This document shows, in pieces, positions 37,750 through 46,242 of a DNA stretch of 64,000 nt. The position numbers and the translations under genes were made by a program. The notes beneath the pieces were generated by a model that had not been told where the DNA came from, ran no database searches, and saw nothing but the letters and a program-made list of their open reading frames with translations. Source of the stretch: Allocoprococcus comes. Lineage in GTDB: Bacteria; Bacillota; Clostridia; Lachnospirales; Lachnospiraceae. Numbering within the stretch: the first letter of the stretch is position 1; each line of letters starts with the position of its first letter. The stretch is from assembly GCF_013300725.1 (NCBI RefSeq), contig NZ_JAAIMM010000012.1, positions 32,668 through 96,667 on the forward strand, in the 5' to 3' direction.

Positions 37750-38928
37750 CTATTGTCCGGTCAGCACACTATTTAAAAGATCTGCCAGCACCTCCATGGC
37801 ATTTCGCATTTCCTCTACCGTGTTAGTCTGCGCGCCCGCCTCAATAAGAAGCATCCGCGGCATCAGATCCATATTGTATTTATAGCCGCGAAGATAGTTT
37901 CTCCTTGCAAATCCCGGATATTTTGTTTCTGCCGCAATCTTCATCTGCAGGGAAAATGCAAGATTATCCTGCAAATATGGATTGGCCATTCCGGCAAGAT
38001 CTCCGTTTACCCGTGTCCGGCTCAGTCCATTAAAAAACATGATCTGTGCCGTCGGTTTTCCATTTATCTCCGTCACCAGATGCGTAGTATCCGCCACGCC
38101 GTCTCTATGCAGATCGATCACCACTTCGATACTCGGATTTTCCGCAAGGATCTGTTCCACCTCAGGTTTGGCAAATTCATAAGCTTCGCTCCGGTCCAGT
38201 TTACCATCGATCAGATCATATACTCCCTCATGATGCATGGTCGGAATCTTGTATTTGTCATTTAAAATCTCCGTCAGATAACGCCCGATCCCTACAATTG
38301 AGGTGGACGGATCATTGTCTGAATCTGCAAATGTCTCCTGGGAATGGGTGTGATAGATCAGGATTTTCGAACCGCCCGTACCCAGATCAATCCTCAGATC
38401 CTTTCCAAGCAGCTCCGAAGCGTTCAACTCCGAAGGATTGATATACGTCACGCTGTCCACCGTATAAAAATTGCTCACAAGATATTCAAAATCATTTAGC
38501 CGGTCCATCGAAAGATCCATCGTCGGTACGGACGCCTGCCTTGTCTCTTCGCTTTTATCTTCCCCGATAAGCTGTCCGTTTTCATCCACCGAATTTTCTT
38601 CTTCCGCCTGCTTTTTTGCAAGAAGCGCATAGGTGGCCTCATCTTCTGTCATAAGCTCTGCCGCCTCCCGCTCAGTCACATAATTACCAAGAGGAATCAG
38701 GGCAGATGCCATGTGGACGACAGCCTCCGTCATCCGGATTTTCCCTTGTTTTTTCTCCGTATATGTAACTCCCGGCATATAAAGCCGCTCCGCATTTTCC
38801 TGAACACTCTGGATCATCCTGATCTTCCAGGATCTCGGGATCAGTGAACCGCTGCTTTTTGCTTCCAGTCCCCAGATTCCCAAAATCATAATGGCGAGAA
38901 GCACACAAATTCTCTGTTCTTTTTTCAT
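37750..38928 (-). CDS. spoIIP: Stage II sporulation protein P (peptidoglycan hydrolase)
   Basis: 392 residues. An N-terminal membrane helix (about 7-22) leads to an extracytoplasmic variable region and the SpoIIP domain (about 185-390). Metal and catalytic residues are in ILIYHTHSQE, VVIDLHRDGV and LLIEAGAQTN. It is an amidase/endopeptidase that thins septal peptidoglycan and drives engulfment with SpoIID and SpoIIM. It follows gpr, the gpr-spoIIP order known from Bacillus. Confidence 0.95.
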   Translation of the reverse strand: MKKEQRICVLLAIMILGIWGLEAKSSGSLIPRSWKIRMIQSVQENAERLYMPGVTYTEKKQGKIRMTEAVVHMASALIPLGNYVTEREAAELMTEDEATYALLAKKQAEEENSVDENGQLIGEDKSEETRQASVPTMDLSMDRLNDFEYLVSNFYTVDSVTYINPSELNASELLGKDLRIDLGTGGSKILIYHTHSQETFADSDNDPSTSIVGIGRYLTEILNDKYKIPTMHHEGVYDLIDGKLDRSEAYEFAKPEVEQILAENPSIEVVIDLHRDGVADTTHLVTEINGKPTAQIMFFNGLSRTRVNGDLAGMANPYLQDNLAFSLQMKIAAETKYPGFARRNYLRGYKYNMDLMPRMLLIEAGAQTNTVEEMRNAMEVLADLLNSVLTGQ

Positions 38929-39047
38929 CTGCGCGCCTCCCTGCCTGTTTCTGAAGATTACCGTAGCAAAACCCTATCTTTCCAGACTGGATCCTGCCCC
39001 GGATCTTTTGTGTCATATTGACATAATATATGCAACTCACCGCCTGA

Positions 39048-40010
39048 TTATGTCGCTGAAGCTGCAAAAAGCATATTCAGCGCCTCAGAAATCGTATAAC
39101 TGATTCGCCTGACGGTCTCATCAATATCTTTTGGTGTGACAAACATTCCATTTAAATGTGGTGCGATCAGTTCCTTGATCAGCTCATATTTTTCTGCCGG
39201 ACTGTATCCTTTGATCACACTTGCCATGCCTTTTAAAGATTCAGATACTTCCACTGCACTGAGCAGATTATCCATCGTATCACCTACAATGGTTGCCGCA
39301 TCCACTACAGTCGGCACACCGATTGCAATCACCGGGATCCCGACTGTCTTTTCCGTGATTGCATTCCGGTGATTTCCCACCCCGGATCCCGGATTAATTC
39401 CCGTATCCGCGATCTGGATCGTCCGGTTCAGCCTTTTTGAATTTCTCGCTGCCAGCGCATCGATCACCAGAAGGATATCCGGTTTTGTCTCTGCCACCAC
39501 CCCCCGGATCACCTCTACAGTCTCCATTCCGGTCTGCCCCATAACCCCCGGTACGATCGCGCTGACCGACCAGACCTCATCTTCCCCTGTCGCATACTTT
39601 CCGTACTCCTCAATGATATGCCTTGTGATATGCAGGTTGTCTACCACATAAGGGCCAAGTGCGTCCGGTGTCACCTGACGGTTGCCAAGACCGACCACCA
39701 GGATCTTTTCCATCTTTCTTTTGGGAAGCAGTTCTCCAATGAATTTCCGAAGCTGCTGTGAAACCTCCTCATGATATCCTTCATCGGGAACTGCCATTTC
39801 CGGTGCCTCGATCGTAATATAGCTGCCAACCGGTTTTCCCATCACTTTTGCTCCGTTTTCGGTCTTAATCTGCACTGTTGTGATGCGGATCTCATTTTCC
39901 TCATCATACTCTTCCGTCAGGATCACACCCTGGACCTCAACATGGTCAGCTTCAAATCGTTCCTTCTCTTCCAGAGCCAGATCCGTCCTGATATTATACT
40001 TTTCAACCAT
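39048..40010 (-). CDS. gpr: Germination protease GPR
   Basis: 320 residues. Conserved GPR blocks are NIRTDLALEE at the N-terminus, VVGLGNRQVTPDALGP, GINPGSGVGNHRNAI and GVPTVVDAATIV. It degrades small acid-soluble spore proteins at germination. In Bacillus the zymogen is cut just before the (V/I)RTDLA motif; here only about six residues precede it, so the propeptide would be unusually short. It is the first gene of the gpr-spoIIP unit. I could not place a convincing sigma-G promoter. Confidence 0.95.
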   Translation of the reverse strand: MVEKYNIRTDLALEEKERFEADHVEVQGVILTEEYDEENEIRITTVQIKTENGAKVMGKPVGSYITIEAPEMAVPDEGYHEEVSQQLRKFIGELLPKRKMEKILVVGLGNRQVTPDALGPYVVDNLHITRHIIEEYGKYATGEDEVWSVSAIVPGVMGQTGMETVEVIRGVVAETKPDILLVIDALAARNSKRLNRTIQIADTGINPGSGVGNHRNAITEKTVGIPVIAIGVPTVVDAATIVGDTMDNLLSAVEVSESLKGMASVIKGYSPAEKYELIKELIAPHLNGMFVTPKDIDETVRRISYTISEALNMLFAASAT

Positions 40011-40079
40011 AGTCCTCTCCCATTTCTGTATTTTCTGTTTTATTCACTTAGTTTTTCGCAAAAAAATTGGAATTATGTA

Positions 40080-40108
40080 TTGACAAGCAATCTTTCTTCG
40101 CCTAAAAT
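40080..40108 (+). promoter_or_regulatory. Sigma-A promoter of rpsT
   Basis: TTGACA, 17 bases, TAAAAT on the plus strand. It is followed by a leader of about 90 bases. Confidence 0.85.
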
Positions 40109-40119
40109 AAATAAGTGTG

Positions 40120-40152
40120 TTCGACGGATGTTCCGTGTCACTTTTCGTCGAA
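40120..40152 (+). promoter_or_regulatory. Hairpin in the rpsT leader
   Basis: Arms TTCGACG (40120-40126) and CGTCGAA (40146-40152) enclose a nested CGGA/TCCG stem. It lies near the 5' end of the S20 mRNA leader. S20 represses its own translation in E. coli; a similar role here is a guess. Confidence 0.45.
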
Positions 40153-40204
40153 TTCAATATTATGATTATATAATTTATGAAATGATAATTTGGAGGTGTC
40201 GGAA

Positions 40205-40468
40205 ATGGCTAATATTAAATCCGCAAAAAAGAGAATTTTAGTAACTGAGACAAAGACAGCTAGAAATAAAGCAATCAAATCTAAAGTGAAAACTTATGTA
40301 AAGAAAGTTGAAACTGCTGTTGAAAAGAAAGATGTTGAAGCTGCAAAGGCTGCATTAAAAGAAGCAATCTCTGTAATCAACAAAGCAGGAAGCAAGGGTG
40401 TTTACCACAAAAATACTTGCGCAAGAAAAATCTCTCGTTTAACAAAAGCTGTTAACGAAATTGCTTAA
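40205..40468 (+). CDS. rpsT: 30S ribosomal protein S20
   Basis: 87 residues starting MANIKSAKKRI, with the all-helical lysine-rich S20 pattern and the conserved GVYHKNTCARKISRLTKAVN end. It binds the 5' domain of 16S rRNA. An open frame from a TTG at 40190 would add five residues, but that TTG is part of the GGAGGTG ribosome site of the ATG at 40205. It is one of few plus-strand genes here and is monocistronic. Confidence 0.97.
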   Translation: MANIKSAKKRILVTETKTARNKAIKSKVKTYVKKVETAVEKKDVEAAKAALKEAISVINKAGSKGVYHKNTCARKISRLTKAVNEIA

Positions 40469-40499
40469 TTCCGGTTTCGAGATAAATAATGAATGATAA

Positions 40500-40530
40500 A
40501 AAGGCAGCCATCCCGTCAGTGGCTGTCTTT
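40500..40530 (+). terminator. Terminator after rpsT
   Basis: AAAGGCAGCCA / TGGCTGTCTTT with a 9-base loop, then ATTGTTTTC on the plus strand. Confidence 0.8.
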
Positions 40531-40550
40531 ATTGTTTTCATAAATCTTTA

Positions 40551-40597
40551 AAAAAGAGTCTGTACTGAATGCTGCTTGCATCCGGTACAGACTTTTT
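40551..40597. terminator. Bidirectional terminator between rpsT and the phosphoribosyltransferase gene
   Basis: AGTCTGTAC (40557-40565) pairs with GTACAGACT (40585-40593), flanked by A-tracts on the left and T-tracts on the right. It therefore has a U-tail on either strand and can end both convergent transcripts. Confidence 0.85.
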
Positions 40598-40614
40598 TGT
40601 CTTCTGATTTTCTC

Positions 40615-41256
40615 TTATAATTTAGAATAGCCGTAGCTGTTCACGATAGCTTCGATCCGCTGTCCTTCTCTGCACTTCGGGCAATCCTCCGGAGAATACG
40701 CTCTGTAATGTGGAAGGTCACTGCTTGTGAAGATCGTATTGACTTCCATTCCTGCAATCTTGTTGACTGAACTGAAAATTGCGCTGATTCCGCAGACTCT
40801 TCCTCCGTAGTACAGAATGGACTCGATTGCCTGTTTGACAGATTTACCGGTTGTGATGGACGCTGCAAGGATCAGGACCTGTTTGTTCTCGACCATTCTC
40901 TGTTTGTTGTCACGGAACAGGATCTGTCCGTCCTGATACATCTCCGGGGTAATAATGGAAATGTTGTTTCCTTTGCTGAGTGAGTACTGGTTCTCATCGG
41001 CAAGCTGCTCGGCAAGGAAAGTTCCGATCACTTCTGTCTCTTCCATGCAAACGATGGTATCTACCGTTGTGTTAGAAAGGTAAGCTGCTGCAAGAACTTT
41101 TGCAGTCTCACGGGCGTTGTTGTGACGGGATTTGACCGTCGACATGTCGATGTAGGTGTTGATGTGGGAATGACTTGTTGCAAAGTGTCCTTTTAAAATT
41201 TTAATTCGCGCCTTTGGGTTTTTGGTGGAGCGAAGGTCTTCCAGTCTTTCATCCAT
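40615..41256 (-). CDS. Orotate phosphoribosyltransferase-like protein
   Basis: 213 residues of the type-I phosphoribosyltransferase fold, usually annotated as orotate phosphoribosyltransferase in this family of bacteria. The PRPP-loop region reads VLILAASITTGKSVKQAIE: the TTG(K/T)S part is kept, but the two acidic residues normally before it are AA. A C-terminal CPKC pair (about 193-196) could bind a metal. No pyrimidine genes are adjacent. I therefore keep the substrate open and give no symbol. Confidence 0.75.
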   Translation of the reverse strand: MDERLEDLRSTKNPKARIKILKGHFATSHSHINTYIDMSTVKSRHNNARETAKVLAAAYLSNTTVDTIVCMEETEVIGTFLAEQLADENQYSLSKGNNISIITPEMYQDGQILFRDNKQRMVENKQVLILAASITTGKSVKQAIESILYYGGRVCGISAIFSSVNKIAGMEVNTIFTSSDLPHYRAYSPEDCPKCREGQRIEAIVNSYGYSKL

Positions 41257-41377
41257 TTCTAGTTCCTCCTTTAAGTTGTTTTGGTGGTTTTGACTGGTTT
41301 TAGTATAGCACAGAGGGGTGGGTTGTGCAATATGTATATTTGGTGGTGGGTGGAAGTTGGGTGGTTTGATGGTTTGG

Positions 41378-41512
41378 TGGTTTGACAGGACTTTTGTTTT
41401 GGGGGGACGCCAAACTGGCGCGGGAGCGCGGTTTGGCTGGATTGAGTTTGTGGTTTGACGGGACTTCTGTTTTGGGGGGACGCGGAATTGGCGCGAGGCG
41501 CGATTCCGCTGG
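41378..41512. repeat. Two tandem stem-loop elements with different, self-complementary arms
   Basis: Two copies of about 62 bases share a lead (TGGTTTGAC-GGACTT-TGT followed by TTTTGGGGGGAC) and the inner loop TGGCGCG-rich GCGCG. The outer arms differ: GCCAAAC/GTTTGGC in copy 1 (41409-41415 / 41431-41437) and GCGGAAT/ATTCCGC in copy 2 (41482-41488 / 41503-41509). Both form 7-base outer and 4-base inner stems. The pairing is preserved while the arm sequence changed. Confidence 0.85.
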
Positions 41513-41550
41513 TTGTGTTTTTAGAGTTTGTGGGTCGAATGATTTACGAT

Positions 41551-41695
41551 ACAAGCCGGTCAGAGTCTCACAAGCAGAGCTTGTTCGACCGTTGGCGGCG
41601 CCAACTAACTAATCAGAAATAGAAGGAGTCCGGGAAAAGCATGCGAGCATGTTTTTCCCGGACTCCTTCTATTTCCGCTTAGCTGACCGGCTTGT
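41551..41695. repeat. Nested inverted repeat downstream of ilvC
   Basis: Outer 13-base arms ACAAGCCGGTCAG (41551-41563) and CTGACCGGCTTGT (41683-41695) enclose a long inner hairpin whose arms contain GAAATAGAAGGAGTCCGGGA and its complement (about 41617-41675, with a CATGC/GCATG tip). Between them are two small hairpins (CAAG-CTTG, GTTGGC-GCCAAC). There is no U-tract, so it is more than a standard terminator. No transposase is present. Confidence 0.8.
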
Positions 41696-41705
41696 TGCCT
41701 ATCGC

Positions 41706-42779
<1,074 letters not shown>

Positions 42780-42860
42780 CTAGCTTTCTTATGTAACTAC
42801 TGCTGCACCCCTGAAGGTGCTGCTTTCGAGCTCTGAGCTCTTTTTAAACGTCCCTCTGCT

Positions 42861-43361
42861 TTAATCAAACATGATCACGTCATCGCTTCCACGCTTCAGA
42901 CCGGTAATACCAGTTCTTGCCAGCTCCAGGATCTCATATCCTTCCAGAAGCTCCATAAACGCTTTCAACTTTGATTCGGTTCCCGTCAGTTCAATCATCA
43001 GACAGTCTTTTTCAACATCAACGATCTTCGCGCGGAAAATATCTGCCAGTGAAATAAGATCTGCTCTTTCAGATGCATTTGCACGAACCTTGATCATAAC
43101 CAGTTCTCTGCATACTGAATTGCTGTCATTTAACGGCTTCACCTCAATCACGTCTTCCATCTTGCGAACCTGCTTCTCGATCTGTGAAAGAATCTGTTCA
43201 TCTCCACTTGCTACGATCGTGATCCTTGTAAATCTCGGATCTGCAGTTGTACCTGCGGTAATACTTTCAATATTGTATCCCCGTCTGCTGAACAATCCTG
43301 CCATACGGCTTAATAGTCCCGGATTGTTATAAACCAAAATTGAATAAGCTTGTTTTCTCAT
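42861..43361 (-). CDS. ilvN: Acetolactate synthase small (regulatory) subunit
   Basis: 166 residues. An N-terminal ACT domain (YSILVYNNPGLLSRMAGLFS, RRGYNIESITAG) binds valine for feedback control, and a C-terminal domain (LIELTGTESKLKAFMELL) activates the catalytic subunit. The length is standard. The catalytic subunit gene is not adjacent, so it must lie elsewhere. It is the first gene of an ilvN-ilvC unit with a near-consensus promoter. Confidence 0.95.
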   Translation of the reverse strand: MRKQAYSILVYNNPGLLSRMAGLFSRRGYNIESITAGTTADPRFTRITIVASGDEQILSQIEKQVRKMEDVIEVKPLNDSNSVCRELVMIKVRANASERADLISLADIFRAKIVDVEKDCLMIELTGTESKLKAFMELLEGYEILELARTGITGLKRGSDDVIMFD

Positions 43362-43406
43362 AACATACTCCTTTACTTTACAAAACAGAGTGCGTTCTGT
43401 TTTTTT

Positions 43407-43435
43407 ATTGTAGCAATTGACACTACCTTTGTCAA
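43407..43435 (-). promoter_or_regulatory. Near-consensus promoter of ilvN-ilvC with an internal dyad
   Basis: Minus-strand TTGACA, 17 bases, TACAAT. The -35 box and the spacer form an inverted repeat, TTGACA-7-TGTCAA, which could be an operator. No T-box or long leader is present before ilvN. Confidence 0.75.
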
Positions 43436-43473
43436 GTAGCTTTCTAAAATTTTATCACTTTAATTCGATTTTA

Positions 43474-44451
43474 TCAATTAGAGGAACCTCTAATTATTGT
43501 TTTCACACTGATTTTTCCGGATTTTGTCAAAATATATCCTTTTATCATCTGGACATATAATTCTTCGATTACCTGCCGGACAAATCGTTTTTTGTCAAAT
43601 TCGACTGTTGTCAGCTGTGGGCGGCAAATGAGTGCTGTTTCTTCTTTTCCGACTGCCATCACTTCAATTTCCTCCGGCACCTTGATTTCCAGATCATGCA
43701 GATAACCGACAGCCTCTGCTCCCTGTACGGCAGATGCAAATACGAGAATATCTGCGGATAATGCAAGCCCTGCCAGCCGGATTTTATAGAACATTCTCCG
43801 CAGATCCCTGTCTTTTGGAATTTCCAGATATTGTTCTTCTTCAAGAAAGCAGCCTTTTTTTGAAAATATTTTCTGCATTCCCTGCCATACCACTTTCCCG
43901 TACTCTTCCGTTCCATCCAGAAACCAGATTCTCTGTTCCTTTCTTTTAAGCAGAAACCTTGCGACTTCCTCACCGGCTTTTCCGTAAATCCGGTCTGTTC
44001 TGTATATCGCAGCCACCGGAACCGCACACATCTGCCGGATTCTTGTACACTCCTCTTCATTGAGCCAGATACAGATAACCCCATCCAGTTTCCATACTGC
44101 CGCATATCGTACAAATTCTTCTGCTGTTTTCACAAAATGCAGCAGCATATAATATTCCCTCTCGTCCAGACTCTTCTCGATCTCACGCAATATTTCTTCT
44201 AATTTTTCACTCTCCTGCTCCCATTCCTGCCTTTTCCCAACAACTACAGCAATCATCCCGGAAGATTTTCCTGAAAGGATACGCGCTCCCATGCTCGGGG
44301 CATATTCCTGTTCATCCAGGATCTCCTCTATCCTTTTTCTTGTCTTTCTTGATACTTTTTCCGTTCTTCCATGGATCACATTCGATACAGTTGTTGCACT
44401 CACTCCGGCTATTTTTGCAACATCTTTGATCCTGATTTTCCCCTCAGCCAT
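43474..44451 (-). CDS. LacI/GalR-family transcriptional regulator
   Basis: 325 residues. The N-terminal LacI helix-turn-helix reads IRIKDVAKIAGVSATTVSNV followed by the hinge region. The periplasmic-binding-protein-like sensor domain is divergent but ends normally. The effector is unknown. The nearest neighbours are ilvN (same strand) and a divergent HAD phosphatase gene; neither is an obvious sugar operon, so the target may be elsewhere. Confidence 0.88.
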   Translation of the reverse strand: MAEGKIRIKDVAKIAGVSATTVSNVIHGRTEKVSRKTRKRIEEILDEQEYAPSMGARILSGKSSGMIAVVVGKRQEWEQESEKLEEILREIEKSLDEREYYMLLHFVKTAEEFVRYAAVWKLDGVICIWLNEEECTRIRQMCAVPVAAIYRTDRIYGKAGEEVARFLLKRKEQRIWFLDGTEEYGKVVWQGMQKIFSKKGCFLEEEQYLEIPKDRDLRRMFYKIRLAGLALSADILVFASAVQGAEAVGYLHDLEIKVPEEIEVMAVGKEETALICRPQLTTVEFDKKRFVRQVIEELYVQMIKGYILTKSGKISVKTIIRGSSN

Positions 44452-44578
44452 TTCTTTTCCCCACTTACTTCTTTTATTTTCTCTGTTTCTACTATCTTAC
44501 ACTTCTTTTCTTCTTTCTTACTAATTCGCATTTTTTCGACAGCACCTGTAACTTTTCGATAAAATATTTTACAGACCA

Positions 44579-44607
44579 TTGCCCGGATACCCGCTTTGTG
44601 CTATCCT
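44579..44607 (+). promoter_or_regulatory. Promoter of the HAD hydrolase gene
   Basis: TTGCCC, 17 bases, TATCCT with an upstream TG pair on the plus strand, about 35 bases before the gene. Confidence 0.5.
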
Positions 44608-44647
44608 TAACCTGTTAAATAATTTTTCAGATACAGGAGATTGAATC

Positions 44648-45271
44648 ATGGATGGTATTATATTTGACGTAGACGGCACACTCTGGGACTCCACCGAAGC
44701 AGTTGCCAGATCCTGGAATCAGGCGATAGATGAGAATACGGATTTTTCCCTCTCACTTACAGCAGATGGGCTTAAGTCACTTTTCGGAAAAACAATGGAT
44801 GAGATCACGCTTGCACTCTTTCCTTCCTGCCCAAAAGAAGAACGTGACCGGATCGGCTATCTTTGCTTTGACTATGAAAACCGGCTGCTTGAAACCGATC
44901 ATGGTATTCTTTACCCGGATGTTGCACGGACACTGGAAAGCCTTTCTCGGAAAACCGACCTTTATATCGTCAGCAACTGCCAGTGTGGATATATCGAAGT
45001 TTTTCTAAAAACGATGGGACTCGGAAAATATATCAAAGATTTTTTATGCTTTGGTCAGACACAGGTTCCAAAAAACGAATCCATCCGTCTTCTGATGGAG
45101 CGCAATCATCTGCAGGATGTGGTCTATGTCGGAGATACCTCAGGTGATTTTGATGCCTGTCAGAAGGCAGACGTGCCTTTTATTTATGCTTCGTATGGAT
45201 TTGGTGATGTTTCGGATCCACCAAGACAGATTGGCGCAATCAGGGAACTTCCTGCTCTTCTTGGACTGTAG
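44648..45271 (+). CDS. HAD-superfamily hydrolase
   Basis: 207 residues. Motif I is IIFDVDGTLWDST (4-16) with the nucleophile Asp, motif II is YIVSNCQCGY and motif III/IV is VVYVGDTSGDFDAC. A helical cap lies between about 16 and 85, so it belongs to the phosphoglycolate phosphatase-like subfamily I. The substrate is unknown. An AGGAGA site precedes the ATG. It stands alone between a LacI regulator and a large bidirectional terminator. Confidence 0.88.
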   Translation: MDGIIFDVDGTLWDSTEAVARSWNQAIDENTDFSLSLTADGLKSLFGKTMDEITLALFPSCPKEERDRIGYLCFDYENRLLETDHGILYPDVARTLESLSRKTDLYIVSNCQCGYIEVFLKTMGLGKYIKDFLCFGQTQVPKNESIRLLMERNHLQDVVYVGDTSGDFDACQKADVPFIYASYGFGDVSDPPRQIGAIRELPALLGL

Positions 45272-45362
45272 ATTTTCTCTGTTTATGTTCCTGGTTCAGG
45301 ATTATATAGCAGTTTTTTCCATCATTAAGCATGTCACCGGTAGTTTTCTTCCATACACATGA

Positions 45363-45425
45363 CAATATAAAAAGATCAGAGTCTGATAACCACATTTTTT
45401 ATCATTCTCTGATCTTTTTATATTG
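45363..45425. terminator. Large bidirectional terminator
   Basis: Nineteen-base perfect arms (CAATATAAAAAGATCAGAG and complement) with a 25-base loop between convergent genes; A-tracts and T-tracts give a U-tail on both strands. Confidence 0.9.
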
Positions 45426-45453
45426 AATTCTTTCCAGTGGATTTTCCTTCTCT

Positions 45454-45696
45454 TTATTCCACATCCTCTTCATCAAATTCACACACCACATAATACCCCT
45501 GCGGTGTCTGCTTTACGTCAATCACCTTTCCCTGTCCGGACTTAAGCCTCTGCCATGAACGGTAATTGGCACTCATTGCCACAGCCGGCTCAATCGTATA
45601 ATAAAAATACGCAGCTACAACGCCCTCTGTCACATCAACAATCTGTCCGGGCTCAACCAGTCCCGGACGCTCCATTTTAAATTCCATCTGTCTCAT
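45454..45696 (-). CDS. Small protein of unknown function
   Basis: 80 residues, family not recognised. It looks like a compact beta domain: VEPGQIVDVTEGVVAAYFYY, then QGKVIDVKQTPQGYYVVCEF and an acidic tail. The alternation of short strands recalls SH3-like barrels. The start could also be Met4 or Met8, since no ribosome site is strong. It faces the HAD gene across the terminator and has no operon partner. Confidence 0.6.
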   Translation of the reverse strand: MRQMEFKMERPGLVEPGQIVDVTEGVVAAYFYYTIEPAVAMSANYRSWQRLKSGQGKVIDVKQTPQGYYVVCEFDEEDVE

Positions 45697-46008
45697 TTCT
45701 GCCTGATACCTGCCTCTTTTTCTATATTGTATTCGTTTTTACTTGTAATTGCAAGCATTTACACAGACTGTTTTGTGACGTAGCTTTGAAGCAGAACGCC
45801 GCTGTCAGGTGCCTTTTTAGCCACCTGATCTAAAACAACTGAAATCACATTATCCTTCGTTCTATTCGGATTTCTTACACTGCTTTTCATGCAGAACTTC
45901 CGGAACGATCATATAATGCTCCTCAATCAATTTTGCTGTCTTTTCAACAGATTATTGATGCCTTCCTGGTATATTCCATTCATTCTTCCTTTCAGATTTT
46001 TGCAGTTT
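45697..46008. other. Intergenic stretch holding a probable gene remnant
   Basis: 312 bases. The part 45759-45983 carries broken minus-strand coding sequence (separate entry); the flanks show nothing I can name. Confidence 0.5.
45759..45983 (-). pseudogene. Probable degraded small gene
   Basis: Minus-strand frames break up but look protein-like. From an ATG at 45983 one reads MNGIYQEGINNLLKRQQN then a stop. An overlapping frame continues KTAKLIEEHYMIVPEVLHEK then a stop. The first frame resumes to 45759 with VISVVLDQVAKKAPDSGVLL. The pieces resemble small accessory proteins of mobile elements, but I cannot name the family. One or two frameshifts would explain the pattern. Confidence 0.4.
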
Positions 46009-46221
46009 TTATAAAAAGAACAGGCTGATCCCCACAATTACTGCAAGTGTAATAGCCAGAGCCGGCCAGAGTGCCCAGAAGGCACCCAAAACCATGGCCA
46101 GATAATCTCCCTTTTCAAAAACAATGTTCTGGTCACTCATCTGCTTTTTAAATTCCAGAAACTTTTTATCCTGTTCCTCCAACTGTCTTCCTCGTTTGCT
46201 GTATCCTCCAAAAAAGCTCAT
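46009..46221 (-). CDS. Small single-pass membrane protein after oppF
   Basis: 70 residues, unknown. A charged N-terminal half (YSKRGRQLEEQDKKFLEFKK) is followed by one or two closely packed hydrophobic stretches (about 43-70, ending ITLAVIVGISLFFL). AAAGGAA precedes the ATG. It is 22 bases after oppF and probably the last gene of that operon; a role with the transporter is inferred from position only. Confidence 0.65.
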   Translation of the reverse strand: MSFFGGYSKRGRQLEEQDKKFLEFKKQMSDQNIVFEKGDYLAMVLGAFWALWPALAITLAVIVGISLFFL

Positions 46222-46242
46222 GATAATTCCTTTCTATTAACC

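Larger units (their letters stand above)
41257..41705. other. Repeat-rich intergenic region between the phosphoribosyltransferase gene and ilvC
   Basis: 449 bases. A G/T-rich low-complexity stretch (41320-41380) leads into two tandem copies of a stem-loop element (41378-41440 and 41451-41512). Then comes a nested inverted repeat (41551-41695) that begins about ten bases from the ilvC stop. A proline-rich open frame crossing it on the minus strand looks accidental. Confidence 0.8.

Noticed and set aside
41300..41554. A proline-rich 84-codon minus-strand frame between the phosphoribosyltransferase gene and ilvC
   Set aside because: It runs through the stem-loop repeats and G/T-rich DNA and has no ribosome site.
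41551..41695. An insertion sequence or intact transposon
   Set aside because: Inverted repeats are present but there is no transposase and no visible target duplication.
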